This document shows positions 38,704 to 49,769 of a stretch of 64,000 nucleotides of DNA, piece by piece. Made by a program: the position numbers and the translations under genes. Source of the DNA: Liolophura sinensis (taxonomy: Eukaryota > Mollusca > Polyplacophora > Chitonida > Chitonidae); NCBI RefSeq assembly GCF_032854445.1, contig NC_088307.1:29544484-29608483 (forward strand), given 5' to 3'. Position 1 is the first letter of the stretch. Each line of letters starts with the position of its first letter. Under the pieces are notes generated by a model. It was not told the origin of the DNA, did no database searches, and was given only the letters and a program-made list of their open reading frames with translations.

Positions 38704-41230
38704 ATGTCGTGATTCACAAAACCAACTGGGTTCCCAGACGGAGGTGTTTAGTGACGCTGTATGAACAGGAACACGATTGACGAGATCAGAGGGGTATTTA
38801 GCTCTCCTGGTGACAGGATCTCCACATGTGGCCCGCTACGACTAAACACTGTGACGTCCGCCCAAATATCCCCCAAAGTTAAGGGAATATTAGAATTCGG
38901 CTCATGTTATTTTGGGCAATTTTCATAGATTTAAAAAAAGGAAGGTCCGGAGACACTCAATGCGGAGAAAAAAGCTGATGCTGTCGATATATGATACAAA
39001 AATAATGTACAAAAGAGTTATTAAACTATAAATTAAATATTAAGTATAACCTGCCTGAATAAGACTTAAGAAAAACGGAAATGAGTTGGATTGACTTGGT
39101 GTAGGCAAAAGAACAAGCTTGACAGTAGGAGACTCGGACATTTTCGTCCCGTGCAAAATGTCCACTGTTGCCGATAGCGTCAAACAGACAGGGAAAGTCA
39201 TCCACGGCCACAGCAACGGGTTTTTCTTCACACAAAATCTGGTTGAGATGGGCTATGTACTCTAAGGGCTTCCCAAAGACAAGGACAGCCCAAGTCGTAT
39301 TGGAGGTATGTATTTCCGGTATAATTCGCCAGACAAAACCTGTTTCAAATACCAACAATAGACGGAAAATGATATTATTCTATGCATTTAACGGCACACA
39401 GTAAACTGATGGCTAGCAACGAATATTTTAGCATGGCCTCTTCCATCGGCTGCACCTATTACATAACAACTTCAACTGCATACCGGGGAAGCCCTTGTGT
39501 CAGTTCGGTCACTCTGGGCAGTTTGGTAATCGACCTTAGGGACAGAGGGGTGAAATCCCATCTAGTTGCAAGGGGTCCTTTTATGAGCAAACGTCATTGT
39601 GAGATTCACCATTTGTGGGTTATAGGTATAAATTTATGTGTCAATATACACATTTGTCGATACACACAAGACGTCATCAAATATGGAGGCTTCAGTTAAA
39701 AAAATCACCAGGCCAATTTACAAACGACGTTTAACACATACCAAAACAGAAATGAAAAATTATATTAAAAATGCATTTTACAAAACCCGTCCTAAAATAT
39801 CGTAATATATGGTTTTATACTTTTTATCGAGTTGATGAGGTCAGTGCCTGATCTACATTTTCTCCTCTGCATGCGTTATAACCTGAATTGTAATTCAGGC
39901 AAGAGTTGTGGAGGATTGGGTATTTAGAGACTTTAGTGTCATTGTGAACAGCTTACTGGAAATACGCATGGGTGTTGTAAACATGTTTACGATCAAATCG
40001 TCCAGAAATTTCTTTACGTTGGTTAATAATAGTCATTTACTCAAGTCCACTTGAAAGCAGTCTTATTTATTGTCATCCACAGTGAAAGATTTTGCTGGGT
40101 TTGGAGATATAAAATTTCACGCCATTCGACATCAGTCAGTTGTACTCCATTCTATGTACAGAGCACTTTGTGGTCTTGTGTTTCGCCACTTGCTTTATTT
40201 TTGAGACATTACTTTGGAGCACATCGCCCATTATCTTCTTGTGCGATTAGGTACATTTCATCCCACTTTACCCCAAAAGTGACGATGCGTGTATTTCCAA
40301 GGGCCTGAAAGATTCTACACCTGCTCGGCATCACGGACGCTACTGTAAACCTGTCCGCCTTGAGAAGTTACACATTTATGGGGAGTTGGTGAAAATCATC
40401 ATCAGCGTCTGGCGAGTGAAACGGAACAAAAGAAAAAAAATGGGAAAATACAAACAGTTTGAAATTAGTGCTAAATTATGCAAAAACAGCCCAAAAATGT
40501 TTTCAATTAAGCTGAAAATATGCATGGAATGCTCTAGGCAATTGAGTGAAATCAATATTGAAATTGTCTAACGTGTTTGTATATAAGTTGACAAAAATAT
40601 ATAAATAAATTGCGAATTTACTACTTTTAATTCGGTTTTGCTTGCTTCAGTTGGGACTTTTTGGCTTCAATTGGACCTTTGCAATCCATGACAACAGAGA
40701 ATGAGAAATAAAAAATGGTTATAATAAATAATAAGAATTATGATATAATGGAGAGTGTTAAAATGTCGTGAACAAGTTGTACAATCTTGCAAACATTTCC
40801 CATAAGACTTTACAACCACCTAAGGAGAATCGAGCTAAAGGCAATAAATATGACCTGTTAGATCACGGTAGTGTAATCCATCTAAACGAGGCGACTTGCG
40901 TCAAGAGAGTTATACTATGTTAAACCTTCCAATTCTGTAATTGTCTAAAAAGAAGCCTGATAACCAGGTCTTGTGTCGTTATGAAAATCCGGAGTGTGGT
41001 CATTGAAAAGCAGAAAACTCAAACTTCAAACAAATGTACTATCAATCCAATTTCGTAAAAAAATACCTGAAGGAAACTGTGTTTAACGAATTACCAAATA
41101 GTTCATTAGCTATGGAGAGAACGGAAAATAACAAAACGTAAATGTATAAAATCCAAAATGGTAACAAAAATGAATTCATATCAAAAAAATTCGTACAACG
41201 TAACAAGCTGCCAAGTGCAAATTAATCAAG
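38704..41230. repeat. bHLH array unit 0 (2.5 kb, internally deleted)
   Basis: Collinear with later units except that the truncated bHLH copy (to about 39,300) is joined directly to sequence matching 45,920 onward. The promoter and roughly 4-kb block between them are therefore missing. The 3' half also lacks the segment corresponding to about 47,030-47,780. It is the most diverged unit and lacks the SINE found at the ends of units 1 and 2. Confidence 0.75.
39041..39300 (-). pseudogene. Truncated bHLH copy in unit 0
   Basis: Only helix 2 and the C-terminal part survive: LEYIAHLNQILCEEKP, DDFPCLFDAIGNSG and VSYCQAC match the intact copies. Basic region, helix 1 and promoter are lost at a breakpoint near 39,300. 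A single-base shift near 39,110 moves the last match (SNSFPFF) to another frame. The matching exon-2 region (about 38,870) has lost the AG acceptor present in other units. It is nonfunctional. Confidence 0.8.
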
Positions 41231-41288
41231 TAATTATCGCGATGCACAAAGCCAACTGAGGGAGGTATTTAGTGACGCTGTGCAAACA

Positions 41289-41393
41289 TCAACACAGTCG
41301 TCTGAGATCAGAGATTGTATTTAGCCCTCCTGCTGACAAGGTCTCCACACGTGGTCCGCCACGACCAAAGACTGTCCCGTCAGCCCAAATATC
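41289..41393 (-). CDS. Possible second exon of bHLH copy 1
   Basis: A good acceptor (TTCCTTTTATTTTACAG) precedes GATATTTGGGC. It lies in phase 0 with a possible GC donor at the end of the first exon (CAG/GCAAGT, exon end at 41541). The reading frame gives 34 residues beginning DIWADGTVFGRGGPRVETL and ends earlier than in copy 2 because of a small indel near 41,310. Not confirmed; without splicing, exon 1 simply runs to its own stop. Confidence 0.4.
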   Translation of the reverse strand, partial: DIWADGTVFGRGGPRVETLSAGGLNTISDLRRLC

Positions 41394-41525
41394 CTGTAAA
41401 ATAAAAGGAACATTAGAGCTTTGTCTATTTTTTTTGTCAGTTTTCATCGATTTAAATAAAGTTAATGCTGACAATAGATGTTACAAAAAATGTTTTAAAA
41501 CATATTCTAACATGAAATGTAAATA

Positions 41526-42032
41526 TTAATCATGACTTGCCTGATTAAGAGATGAGAAGAACGGAAATGAGTTGGATAGACCTGGTGCAGGTAAAACACA
41601 TGCTTGACAGTCGGAGACTGGGATATTTTCGTTCAGTGCAAAACCACCACTGTTGCCTATGGCTTTAAACAGACAAGGAAATTCATCCACGGCCACAACA
41701 TTTGGTTTCTCTTCACACAAAAGCTGGTTGAGATAGGCTATGTACTTTGTGGCCTCCCTCAAAACATTTATTTTCGACTCCTTTGGACTGCTTCGTGTAC
41801 TAGGAATACAGCGCCTTAAAGATTTCAATTCAAAGTTAAGATTCTCTACTCTTCTTTTTTCTCTCAAGTTACGACGTTTAACAAACTCACAGGGTCGTTC
41901 CGAGTGAGGAATATGTCGTCTTTTTCGTCTGTGCCATTTTGTCCTTCTGGAAGTGAGAACAGAGTCGTCACTTCCGGATGGCGGAGAGAGAAAGGGAAAG
42001 TCGGAGTTTGTGATATTGGTCTGAACTTCCAT
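41526..42032 (-). CDS. bHLH transcription factor, copy 1
   Basis: A 168-residue frame from ATG at 42032. The domain is a basic region (about 52-61, KRRNLREKRR, keeping the Asn and the Glu that normally contacts the E-box), helix 1 (62-76, LNFELKSLRRCIP), a loop, and helix 2 (86-106, SKINVLREATKYIAYLNQLL). The head holds a basic RRKRRH stretch that may be a nuclear signal. The tail (107-168) has no motif I know. Group A-like by the basic region; closest family not decided. The open frame extends upstream past the TATA box at 42114-42121, so the internal ATG is chosen as start. By eye it differs from copy 2 at 8 residues. Probably an intact nuclear DNA-binding protein that acts as a dimer. Confidence 0.85.
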   Translation of the reverse strand: MEVQTNITNSDFPFLSPPSGSDDSVLTSRRTKWHRRKRRHIPHSERPCEFVKRRNLREKRRVENLNFELKSLRRCIPSTRSSPKESKINVLREATKYIAYLNQLLCEEKPNVVAVDEFPCLFKAIGNSGGFALNENIPVSDCQACVLPAPGLSNSFPFFSSLNQASHD

Positions 42033-42113
42033 GATGGTCAGTTTTAGTGAAGGATGGATCTGACAGACAAGGAGAGCTCGAGTAGGAATGTCTAGACTAA
42101 CTGTCCAGACTGG

Positions 42114-42121
42114 TATATATA
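42114..42121 (-). promoter_or_regulatory. TATA box of bHLH copy 1
   Basis: TATATATA, 82 bp upstream of the ATG, within GGTATATATACC. In this copy the surrounding 16-bp palindrome is broken at one end (CCAA for CCAG). The first 40 codons of the longer open frame overlap it, which argues that they are untranslated. Confidence 0.65.
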
Positions 42122-43512
42122 CCAAAGACAGCCTTGATGTAGAAACGATCAAGAGGTCAGCAGGCGGAGGTCAAAGTTTGAACGATAGGGGAAATACGAA
42201 ACAATCAAATTATGACATGTTGTCCAGACGTTATTAAAGTGTTTCTCGAACTCTTTACGTAATCAAACTCAGGAAATAATCCTGGTGTCTTATTTTTTAG
42301 TTGTCAACAAAACTGAAGATTAAACAGCCAGAGTCGGATTTTTAAGTAAAATTTTCTCAGCGAGTCATTCTGGCTCAAGAAATCAGCATGAAGGGTTATA
42401 TATTTAACTGTCTAGACCTCTTTAACTTAAAGTGAACAAATGTGATTACCAATAAAAATGTTGTGAACAAGTAAGCTTTTCTGATAATCTCAGTGTGACA
42501 TGAACGTTCAGTACGCTCGGCAAGACAGTTAAAATGTCAGCATGCGGGGGTCAAAGGTCACGGTTCAACTACAAGGATAAATTGGGATTATCTGTCTAGA
42601 CTTTATCATTGATCCAGGATCAAAGCTTAACAGATCGTGACCATAATAAGACAAGTCGGCCATGCTTCTAGGAATTATTGCCTCGTTCCGAAATCAGGAG
42701 CAAACACATTCATATGTGTAAATGTTTGCAAAGAGAAAATATTTGACCATATACTATATAAACTTTTTGATGTTTTTTGATGTTGTTGAGCAAAGTCCAC
42801 GCTGCATGTGTTGATATGACACTGCACCGTAAAAAACCTGGGCGATATATACACTTGGGGTTGAACTTGACAAATTCACTACATAAGAAGGAAAATCAGT
42901 GCGCTGTTGTTCCTTTTAGCCTGATCAACCTTGTTCCAATAGGACATTTATATATGAGTTCTAAATTGACATGGGACCTGTTTGGAAGGATATTTCATAT
43001 GACTGTTCCCTAACCACTGCCCGCCTCCCGTCCACTTCTCCCCAACCCCTTAATCATTCGCCCGTAAATCTGCCACGCCACACACATAAAGGACTCTTTG
43101 CAACTAGATAGGAAATCTTTCCACGTCTGTGCAGCAGTTAGGTGTAATTTTTCATGCAGACATACAAGCAAAATTTACTTAAATACGAAGCCCAATTACC
43201 GAACAACATTTGCGTCAAAAATTGGAGTGATGTGCTTATACCTTTTGATATATCGAAAGATAAAAATAGTGTAAAAGGCAGATTTTGGTATTTCTAGTCG
43301 TTTTCTGGAGGGATCTCTCTTCATAATAAATATATAATTACGGGAATCAAAGTCATTTACACGTAATTGTTATCTAGTTAAGGAGTAGTATGTTACAAGA
43401 AAATATCATGTTTGTTGACGCAATCAAACTATAAAATCACAGAAAAGTTGAATAAGTGAGAAATTTAAAGGAACCGTACATTCACAATAATATTTAATGG
43501 TTTGTTGCTAAT

Positions 43513-43596
43513 TGTCCCCACTGGTCTAATGGTAACATACACGCTTTGAGAACCTTAAGTGTGACAGGACAACGAGCTTGATTCCCATCACGGCAT
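43513..43596 (+). repeat. tRNA-like relic, unit 1 alpha
   Basis: CCACTGGTCTAATGGTAAC resembles a tRNA A box and D arm, and GAGCTTGATTCCC a T arm and B box. The two acceptor-stem halves do not pair, so this is a decayed tRNA-derived sequence rather than a working tRNA gene. Confidence 0.5.
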
Positions 43597-44629
43597 AATT
43601 GTTCTTTTTATGAGTGTTAAGTGGTGTAATGGTGGAGTGGTTAGGGACTAAAATGAAAAACACAGCAATTGTCTACAGCTTATGTACAATGTTTTTCTGA
43701 GAAAAGATCAATAAGCTGTAAAACTTTAGCTTGGTAATAATTGTAATATAAAACCACTAGAACATATTCACGGTATAATTAGTCAGACATAACCTGTTTC
43801 AGATACCAACATTAGACGGATGGGTAGCCTGATGGTTAGCAACAAATATTTTAGCATAATCTCTTCTATCGACTGCACCTATTACATAACAACTTCAACC
43901 GCATACCGGGGAAGCCCTTGTGTCATTTAGGTCACCTTGGGCAGTTTGGCAATCGACCCGAGCGACAGGGGAACGATTTCCCAAGTAGCTGCCAGGGATC
44001 CTCTTTTTAGCAAACGTCACCGTGAGATCGCATCTGTCGTCAGTTATACGTATAGATTTATACGTTGAAGCGTACATTGGTCGCCTCATACAAGGCGTCA
44101 ACAAATATGGCTGTCCTAGGTCTATCATAACGAGGCCAATTCCCAGACCACGCTCAACTCTCACCAAAGCAGAATTGAAAAACTATTAAAACTATGTAAC
44201 AAACTTATTCTTTGTATAGCGTTTTAATTTTTCATTTTTTATTGAGCTATTGGGGTCAGTGTCTAATCTACATTTTCCCTCTGCCTGCCTTATATCCTGG
44301 ACTATTTTTTAGTCGAGCGTTCCCGAGACTTCGATATTTTAGACTTTAGTGTCATTGTACATAGAGTACACATTCTGCATATATTCATTGGTTTTGTAAA
44401 TATGTTTACGGTCAAACACACAAAGTGTTCTTTTCGTTAGCTTATAAATATGAGCGACGCAGTTGTGAAGCTTTCAGTCATTTACACTTGTGAACAGTTT
44501 TATTTACTGTCATCTACTGTGACGCACTTTGCTGAGTTTGGAGATATCGGCTTTCACCCCATTCGACATTGGGTCTTAGCAGACAACAATATCTCGAGCC
44601 GGAATTTTTAAACTAACTGTGCAGACTGG

Positions 44630-44637
44630 TATATATA
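44630..44637 (-). promoter_or_regulatory. Orphan copy of the bHLH TATA region, unit 1
   Basis: CAGACTGGTATATATAAACC plus flanking sequence matches the bHLH promoter, but downstream on the minus strand (below 44,610) there is no bHLH coding sequence; sub-block alpha starts directly. Confidence 0.55.
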
Positions 44638-45117
44638 AACCATACACAGCCTCGATGTCGAAACGATTAAGTGGTCACCATGTGGAAGTCAAAGATTGAT
44701 CGATGAGTAAAATAAAAAAACAAGGAAAATATGACATTTTGTCCAGACTTCATTAAAGCTCTTCTTAAACTCTTTACGTAATCAAACTGAGGATTCTGGC
44801 CCCAGAAATAAGCATGGAGGGTTATATAATTAGCTGTCTGGACGTCATTACTTTGAAGTGAACAAACGTAATTGCAAATAGAAGTTTTGTGCAAGCGTTT
44901 CTGATTATTCCAGTTTGATATGAGCATTCAGTACGCTCAACAAGATGTCGAAAATTCCAGAATGTGGGTGTCAATGGTCGAGGATGAGGTTTGTGGATAA
45001 ATGCTGATTATCTGTCTAAACATTGGTACAGTCATCCAGAATCTAAGGTCAAAGGTTAACAGACTGTTTCAAGAATAAGACAAATCGGACATGCTGGTAG
45101 GAATTGCTGCCTCGTTC

Positions 45118-45232
45118 CTGTATTTATTTATTTATTTATTTATTTATTCATTTGATTGGTGTTTCAGGCCGTACTCAAGAATATTTCACTTATACGACGG
45201 CGTCCAGCATTATGATGGGAGGAAACCGCCTC
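45118..45232 (-). repeat. SINE tail fragment, unit 1
   Basis: A (TTTA)n run is followed by CATTTGATTGGTGTTTCAGG, CGTACTCAAGAAT and ACTTATACGACGGCGTCCAG, the reverse complement of the SINE 3' domain. It also occurs in units 2 and 3 at the matching place, so it predates their duplication. Confidence 0.75.
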
Positions 45233-47231
45233 GTTTTTATGTCAGGAGCAAATATATTCATATGTGTAAATGTTTGCAAACAGAAAATAACTGACCATAC
45301 ACTACGTAAACTTTTGATATGTTGTTGAGCAAAGTCCAAGCTGCATGTATTGGTATGACACTGCACTCTACAAAACTTCGGAAATATATAGTCTTTGTTT
45401 TAATGTTGACAAATTCACTACATAGGAGGGAAAATCAGTGCGCTGTTGTGATGTCTGGAAAGATATTCTACATGACTCTTCCCTAACTACTTCCAGACCC
45501 CGACACCTCCCGCCAACCCCTGAATTATTCGCCCGTAAATCTGCCAGTCACCCAGTTAAAGGGCTCTTTGCAACTGGATAGGAAATCGTCCAACTTTTGT
45601 GCAGAAGTTAGGTGTAACTTTTCATGCAGACAAGTAAAACGTACTTGAATACTAAGTCGAATTACCGAACAACATGTGCGTGAGAGGTTGGAGTGATATG
45701 ACCTACACTTTTTGATGTATCGAAATAAGACAAAAGTAGGGTTAAAAGCAGATTTTGGCATTTTAAGGCAGATTATATGCAGTGCTCTTCTGATATAAGC
45801 TAAAAGCTATTTGCTTCAGCTAACAGAGTATCGTACAATTACATTTAGAAAGGCACCACCTGTTCATCAGCTGAGCTTTGTAATACTTGTATAACAAAAC
45901 CACTGGCATATATTTACGGTATAATTCGTCAGACAAAACCTGTTTCAAACACCAACATTAGACGGAAAATGATATCATTCTATGCATTTAACGGCAAACA
46001 GTAAACTGATGGCTAGCAACGAATATTTCAACATGGCCTCTTCCAACTATTACATAACAAGTTCAACTGCATACCGGGGAAGCTCTTGTATCATTTCGGT
46101 CACTCTGGGCAGTTTGGTAATCGACCTTAGCGACAGAGGGGCGATTTCTCGTTTAGTTGCAAGGGATCCTCCTTGTAGCAAACGTCATTGTGAGATTCCA
46201 CCATTTGTCTGGTATATGTATCAATTGATGTGTCAATATACACATTTGGCGACACACACAAGACGTCATCAAAAATTTTTATGCTTCAGTTCAAACATCA
46301 GCAGGCCAATTTACAACCACGTTTAACACAAACCAAAACAGAAATGAAAAGATATATTAAAAAATGTATTTTACAAACCTGTCTTAAAATATCGTAATAT
46401 ATGGTTTTATACTTTTTATCGAGTTGATGAGGTCAGTGCCTGATCTACATTTTCTCCTCTGCATGCGTTATAACCTGAATTGTAATTCAGGCAAGAGTTG
46501 TGGAGGATTGGGTATTTAGAGACTTTAGTGTCATTGTGCACAGCTTACTGGAAATACGCATGGGTGTTGTAAACATGTTTACGATCAAATCGTCCAGAAT
46601 TTTCTTCACGTTGGTTAATAAAGATGAACAACGGAGTTGTGAAGCTCACATTTATTTACTCAAGTCCACCTGAGAGCAGTCTTATTTATTGTCATCCACA
46701 GTGAAGGGTTTTACTCGGTTTGGAGATATGGAATTTCATGCCATTCGACATCAGTCAGTTGTACTCCATTCTATGTACAGAGCACTTTGTGGTCTTGTGT
46801 TTCGCCATTTGCTTTATTTTTGAGACATTACTTTGGAGCACAACGCCCATTATCTTGTTGTGCGATTAGGTACATTTCATCATACTTCACCCCAAAGGTG
46901 ACGTTGCGTGTATTTCCAAGGCCTGAAAGATTCTATGCCTGCTCGGCATCACGGACGCTACTGTAAACCTGTCCGCCTTGAGAAGTTAAACATTCATAGG
47001 GAGTTGGTGAAAAACATCATCAGTGTGCCGTGCCCAGTACAGATTATCACTTCCAGAGCTACATTCCTCTTAAATGTGGATTCTATATTCACGTTGATTG
47101 AGTGGCCTTAGGAAGTAGACATATTCCATCCGTATTTGGACGCTGTCATCAGTAAGAAACTTTATATTTTGTAATTGTTTGTATTGTTTTGTACATTATT
47201 GTCGCCTATATTATTTGTGTATTTTGCCCAA

Positions 47232-47234
<3 letters not shown>

Positions 47235-47313
<79 letters not shown>
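47235..47313. repeat. (TA)n microsatellite
   Basis: About 39 TA dinucleotides, present in unit 1 only. Units 2 and 3 read straight through (TTTTGCGCAAATCGCATG) at this point. Confidence 0.95.
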
Positions 47314-47315
<2 letters not shown>

Positions 47316-48502
47316 AACTTTTTCAAGTGTCTTCGTGTCTTGTGTAAGGCCTGCCCCGGATCTGAGAATTAAACAAATCAGATGTTTCCTGTCTTTATTC
47401 TCCGATAATGATACGTGTACAAATACGAAATTAAAAAGGAAATAAGTAAAGAGAAGCAGTCGACAGTTTTCAATAATGTTGGCGCAATGCTCTATGCCAC
47501 TGAGCGAAATCAGTATTCAAAGGTGGTTCGCCACATGTGTCCAATGTGGCGATCCAGTTCAACACGATAAATATGCCCCTAGCCCCTGTACTGAATTGAA
47601 TTGGACACAATCGTTAGAAATTCTGGGTGTTCTGTTGATATTTACTTACAAAAGAGTTATAGTCATTGTACAACTTAGGAGACTTCGGGCGAAGACGGTT
47701 GATGGAAAGACCATGACAAACTAGTTTTTACAGGAACAACTTGTGAGACTTAGCAACTTTTTTCATTCAAATATCTCCAAAGCGGCGTGTGAATCCCAAA
47801 GAGAAGAAAAAAAATGAGAAAATTCAAACAGTTTGAAATAAGGGCGAAACTATGCAAAGAACAGCAGTCAACTGTTTTCAGTGAAGCTGAAAATATGCAT
47901 GGAATGCTCTAGGCGATTGAGTGAAATAAATATTAAAATTGTCTAACATTCTTGTATATAAGTTGGCAAAAATATGTAGATCAATTGGGAATTTTCTAGT
48001 TTTAGTTCGGTTTAGCTGGCTTCAATCGGGACTTTTTGGCTTCAATTGGACCTTTGCGATCCACGTCACCAGAGAATGAGAAACAAAGAATGGCAAAAAT
48101 AGGTAATTCGAATTCTGATATAATGGAGATTGTTAAAATGCCGTGAACAAGTTTAATCTTGCAAACATTTCCCATAAGACTTTACAACCGTCTAAGCAGA
48201 TTCGGGCTAAAGGCAATAAATGTGACCTGCTAGATCACTGTAGTTTAATCCATCTAAACGAGCGACTTGCGTCAAGTGAGTTATACTATATTGAAACTTC
48301 CAATTCTGTAAATGTCTATAAAGAAGCTTAATAACCAGGTCTTGTGTCGTTATGAGTATCCGGAGTGTGGTCATTTCAAAAAACCGAAAACTCAAACTTT
48401 ACACGACAAATGTATAATCAATCCAATTTCGTAAAAAAAAATACCTGAAGGAAACTTTGTTAAACGAACTACCAAATAGTTTATTAGCTATATAGTGAAC
48501 AG

Positions 48503-48774
48503 AGGGGGCCTCCATGGCTCAGTCGGTTAGCGTGCTAGCGCAGCGCAATGACCCTGGAGTCTCTCACCAATGCGATCGCTGTGAGTTCATGTCCAGCTCA
48601 TGCTGGCTTCCTCTTCCATCGTACGTGGGAAGGGCCCGCAGCAACCTGCGAATCGTTGTGGGTTTCTCCCGGCCTGTGCAGGATTTCCACCCAACATAAT
48701 GCTGGCCGACGTCCTATAAGTGAAATATTCTTGAGTACAGCGTAAAACGCCAATCAAAAAAATAAATAAACAAA
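48503..48774 (+). mobile_element. Full-length tRNA-derived SINE, unit 1
   Basis: A 272-bp insertion flanked by TATAGTGAACAG (48491-48502) and TATAGAGAACAG (48775-48786), a 12-bp target duplication with one mismatch. The head contains TGGCTCAGTCGGTTAGCG (tRNA-like A box) and GAGTTCATGTCC (weak B box). The body has TGGGTTTCTCCCGGCC, and the tail reads AATGCTGGCCGACGTCCTAT, GTGAAATATTCTTGAGTAC and (AAATA)n. This is the reference copy for the SINE fragments elsewhere in the window. Confidence 0.88.
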
Positions 48775-48882
48775 TATAGAGAACAGACAAGAACAAAACG
48801 TAAATGTACGAAATTTAATAAGGTAACAAAAATGAATTCATATGAAAAAAAAATCGTAGCACGTAACAAGCTGCCAAGTGTA

Positions 48883-49041
48883 TTATCGCGATGCACAAAG
48901 CCAACTGAGGGAGGTATTTAGTGACGCTGTGCAAACATCAACACAGTCGCCTGAGATCAGAGATGTGTTTAGCCCTCCTGCTAACAAGGTCTCCACACGT
49001 GGTCCGCCACGACCAAAGACTGTCCCGTCAGCCCAAATATC
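48883..49041 (-). CDS. Possible second exon of bHLH copy 2
   Basis: A 52-residue frame after the acceptor TTTTATTTTACAG, in phase 0 with the GC donor CAG/GCAAGT at 49189/49188. The implied intron is 147 bp (49042-49188). It begins DIWADGTVFGRGGPRVETL and is rich in Ser, Leu and Cys near the end. The same arrangement holds in unit 3. Splicing would replace the last four residues of the unspliced frame and give a 216-residue protein. Confidence 0.45.
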   Translation of the reverse strand, partial: DIWADGTVFGRGGPRVETLLAGGLNTSLISGDCVDVCTASLNTSLSWLCASR

Positions 49042-49173
49042 CTGTAAAATAAAAGGAACATTAGAGCTTTGTCTATTTTTTTTGTCAGTTTTAATCGATT
49101 TAAATAAAGTTAATGCTGGCAATAGATGTTTCAAAAAATGTTTCAAAACATATTCTAACATGAAATGTAAATA

Positions 49174-49680
49174 TTAATCATGACTTGCCTGATTAAGAGA
49201 TGAGAAGAACGGAAATGAGTTGGATAGACCTGGTGCAGGCAAACCACATGCTTGACAGTCGGAGACTGGGATATTTTCGTTCAGTGCAAAACCACCACTG
49301 TTTCCTATGGCGTTAAACAGACAAGGAAATTCATCCACGGCCACAACATTTGGTCTCTCTTCACACAAAAGCTGGTTGAGATAGGCTATGTACTTTGTGG
49401 CCTCCCTCAAAATATTTATTTTCGACTCCTTTGGACTGCTTCGTGTACTAGGAATACAGCGCCTTAAAGATTCCAATTCAAAGTTAAGATTCGCTACTCT
49501 TCTTTTTTCTCTCAAGTTACGACGTTTAACAAACTCATAGGGTCGTTCCGAGTGAGGAATATGTCGTCTTTTTCGTCTGGGCCATTTTGTCCGTCTGGAA
49601 GTGAGAACAGAGTCGTCACTTCCGGATGGCGGAGAGAGAAAGGGAAAGTCGGAGTTTGTGATATTGGTCTGAACTTCCAT
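49174..49680 (-). CDS. bHLH transcription factor, copy 2
   Basis: A 168-residue frame from ATG at 49680, with the same layout as copy 1: basic region 52-61, helix 1 62-76 (LNFELESLRRCIP), helix 2 86-106 (SKINILREATKYIAYLNQLL), and a tail with DEFPCLFNAIGNSGG (116-130) and VSDCQAC. It is intact. Relative to copy 1 the changes by eye are His to Pro, Cys to Tyr, Glu to Ala (basic region/helix 1 junction), Lys to Glu, Val to Ile, Lys to Arg, Lys to Asn and Val to Gly. A TATA box 82 bp upstream supports the start. Function beyond DNA binding and dimerisation cannot be read from the sequence. Confidence 0.86.
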   Translation of the reverse strand: MEVQTNITNSDFPFLSPPSGSDDSVLTSRRTKWPRRKRRHIPHSERPYEFVKRRNLREKRRVANLNFELESLRRCIPSTRSSPKESKINILREATKYIAYLNQLLCEERPNVVAVDEFPCLFNAIGNSGGFALNENIPVSDCQACGLPAPGLSNSFPFFSSLNQASHD

Positions 49681-49761
49681 GATGGTCAGTTTTAGTGAAG
49701 GATGGATCTGACAGACAAGGAGAGCTCGAGTCAGAATGTCTAGACTAACTGTCCAGACTGG

Positions 49762-49769
49762 TATATATA
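49762..49769 (-). promoter_or_regulatory. TATA box of bHLH copy 2, inside a 16-bp palindrome
   Basis: TATATATA sits at the centre of the perfect palindrome CTGGTATATATACCAG, 82 bp before the ATG. Palindromic symmetry means orientation comes from the gene, not the box. Confidence 0.65.

Larger units (their letters stand above)
41231..48880. repeat. bHLH array unit 1 (7.65 kb)
   Basis: A full unit in the order bHLH gene (minus strand), sub-block alpha (about 42.1-44.6 kb), related sub-block beta (about 44.6-46.75 kb), then a tail to 48.88 kb. Relative to unit 2 it lacks about 390 bp in beta (junction near 45,772). It has gained a (TA)n tract plus about 70 bp near 47,235-47,385. Confidence 0.85.

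Noticed and set aside
43513-43596. A functional tRNA gene
   Set aside because: A- and B-box-like phrases exist, but the acceptor stem does not pair and the anticodon arm is not convincing.
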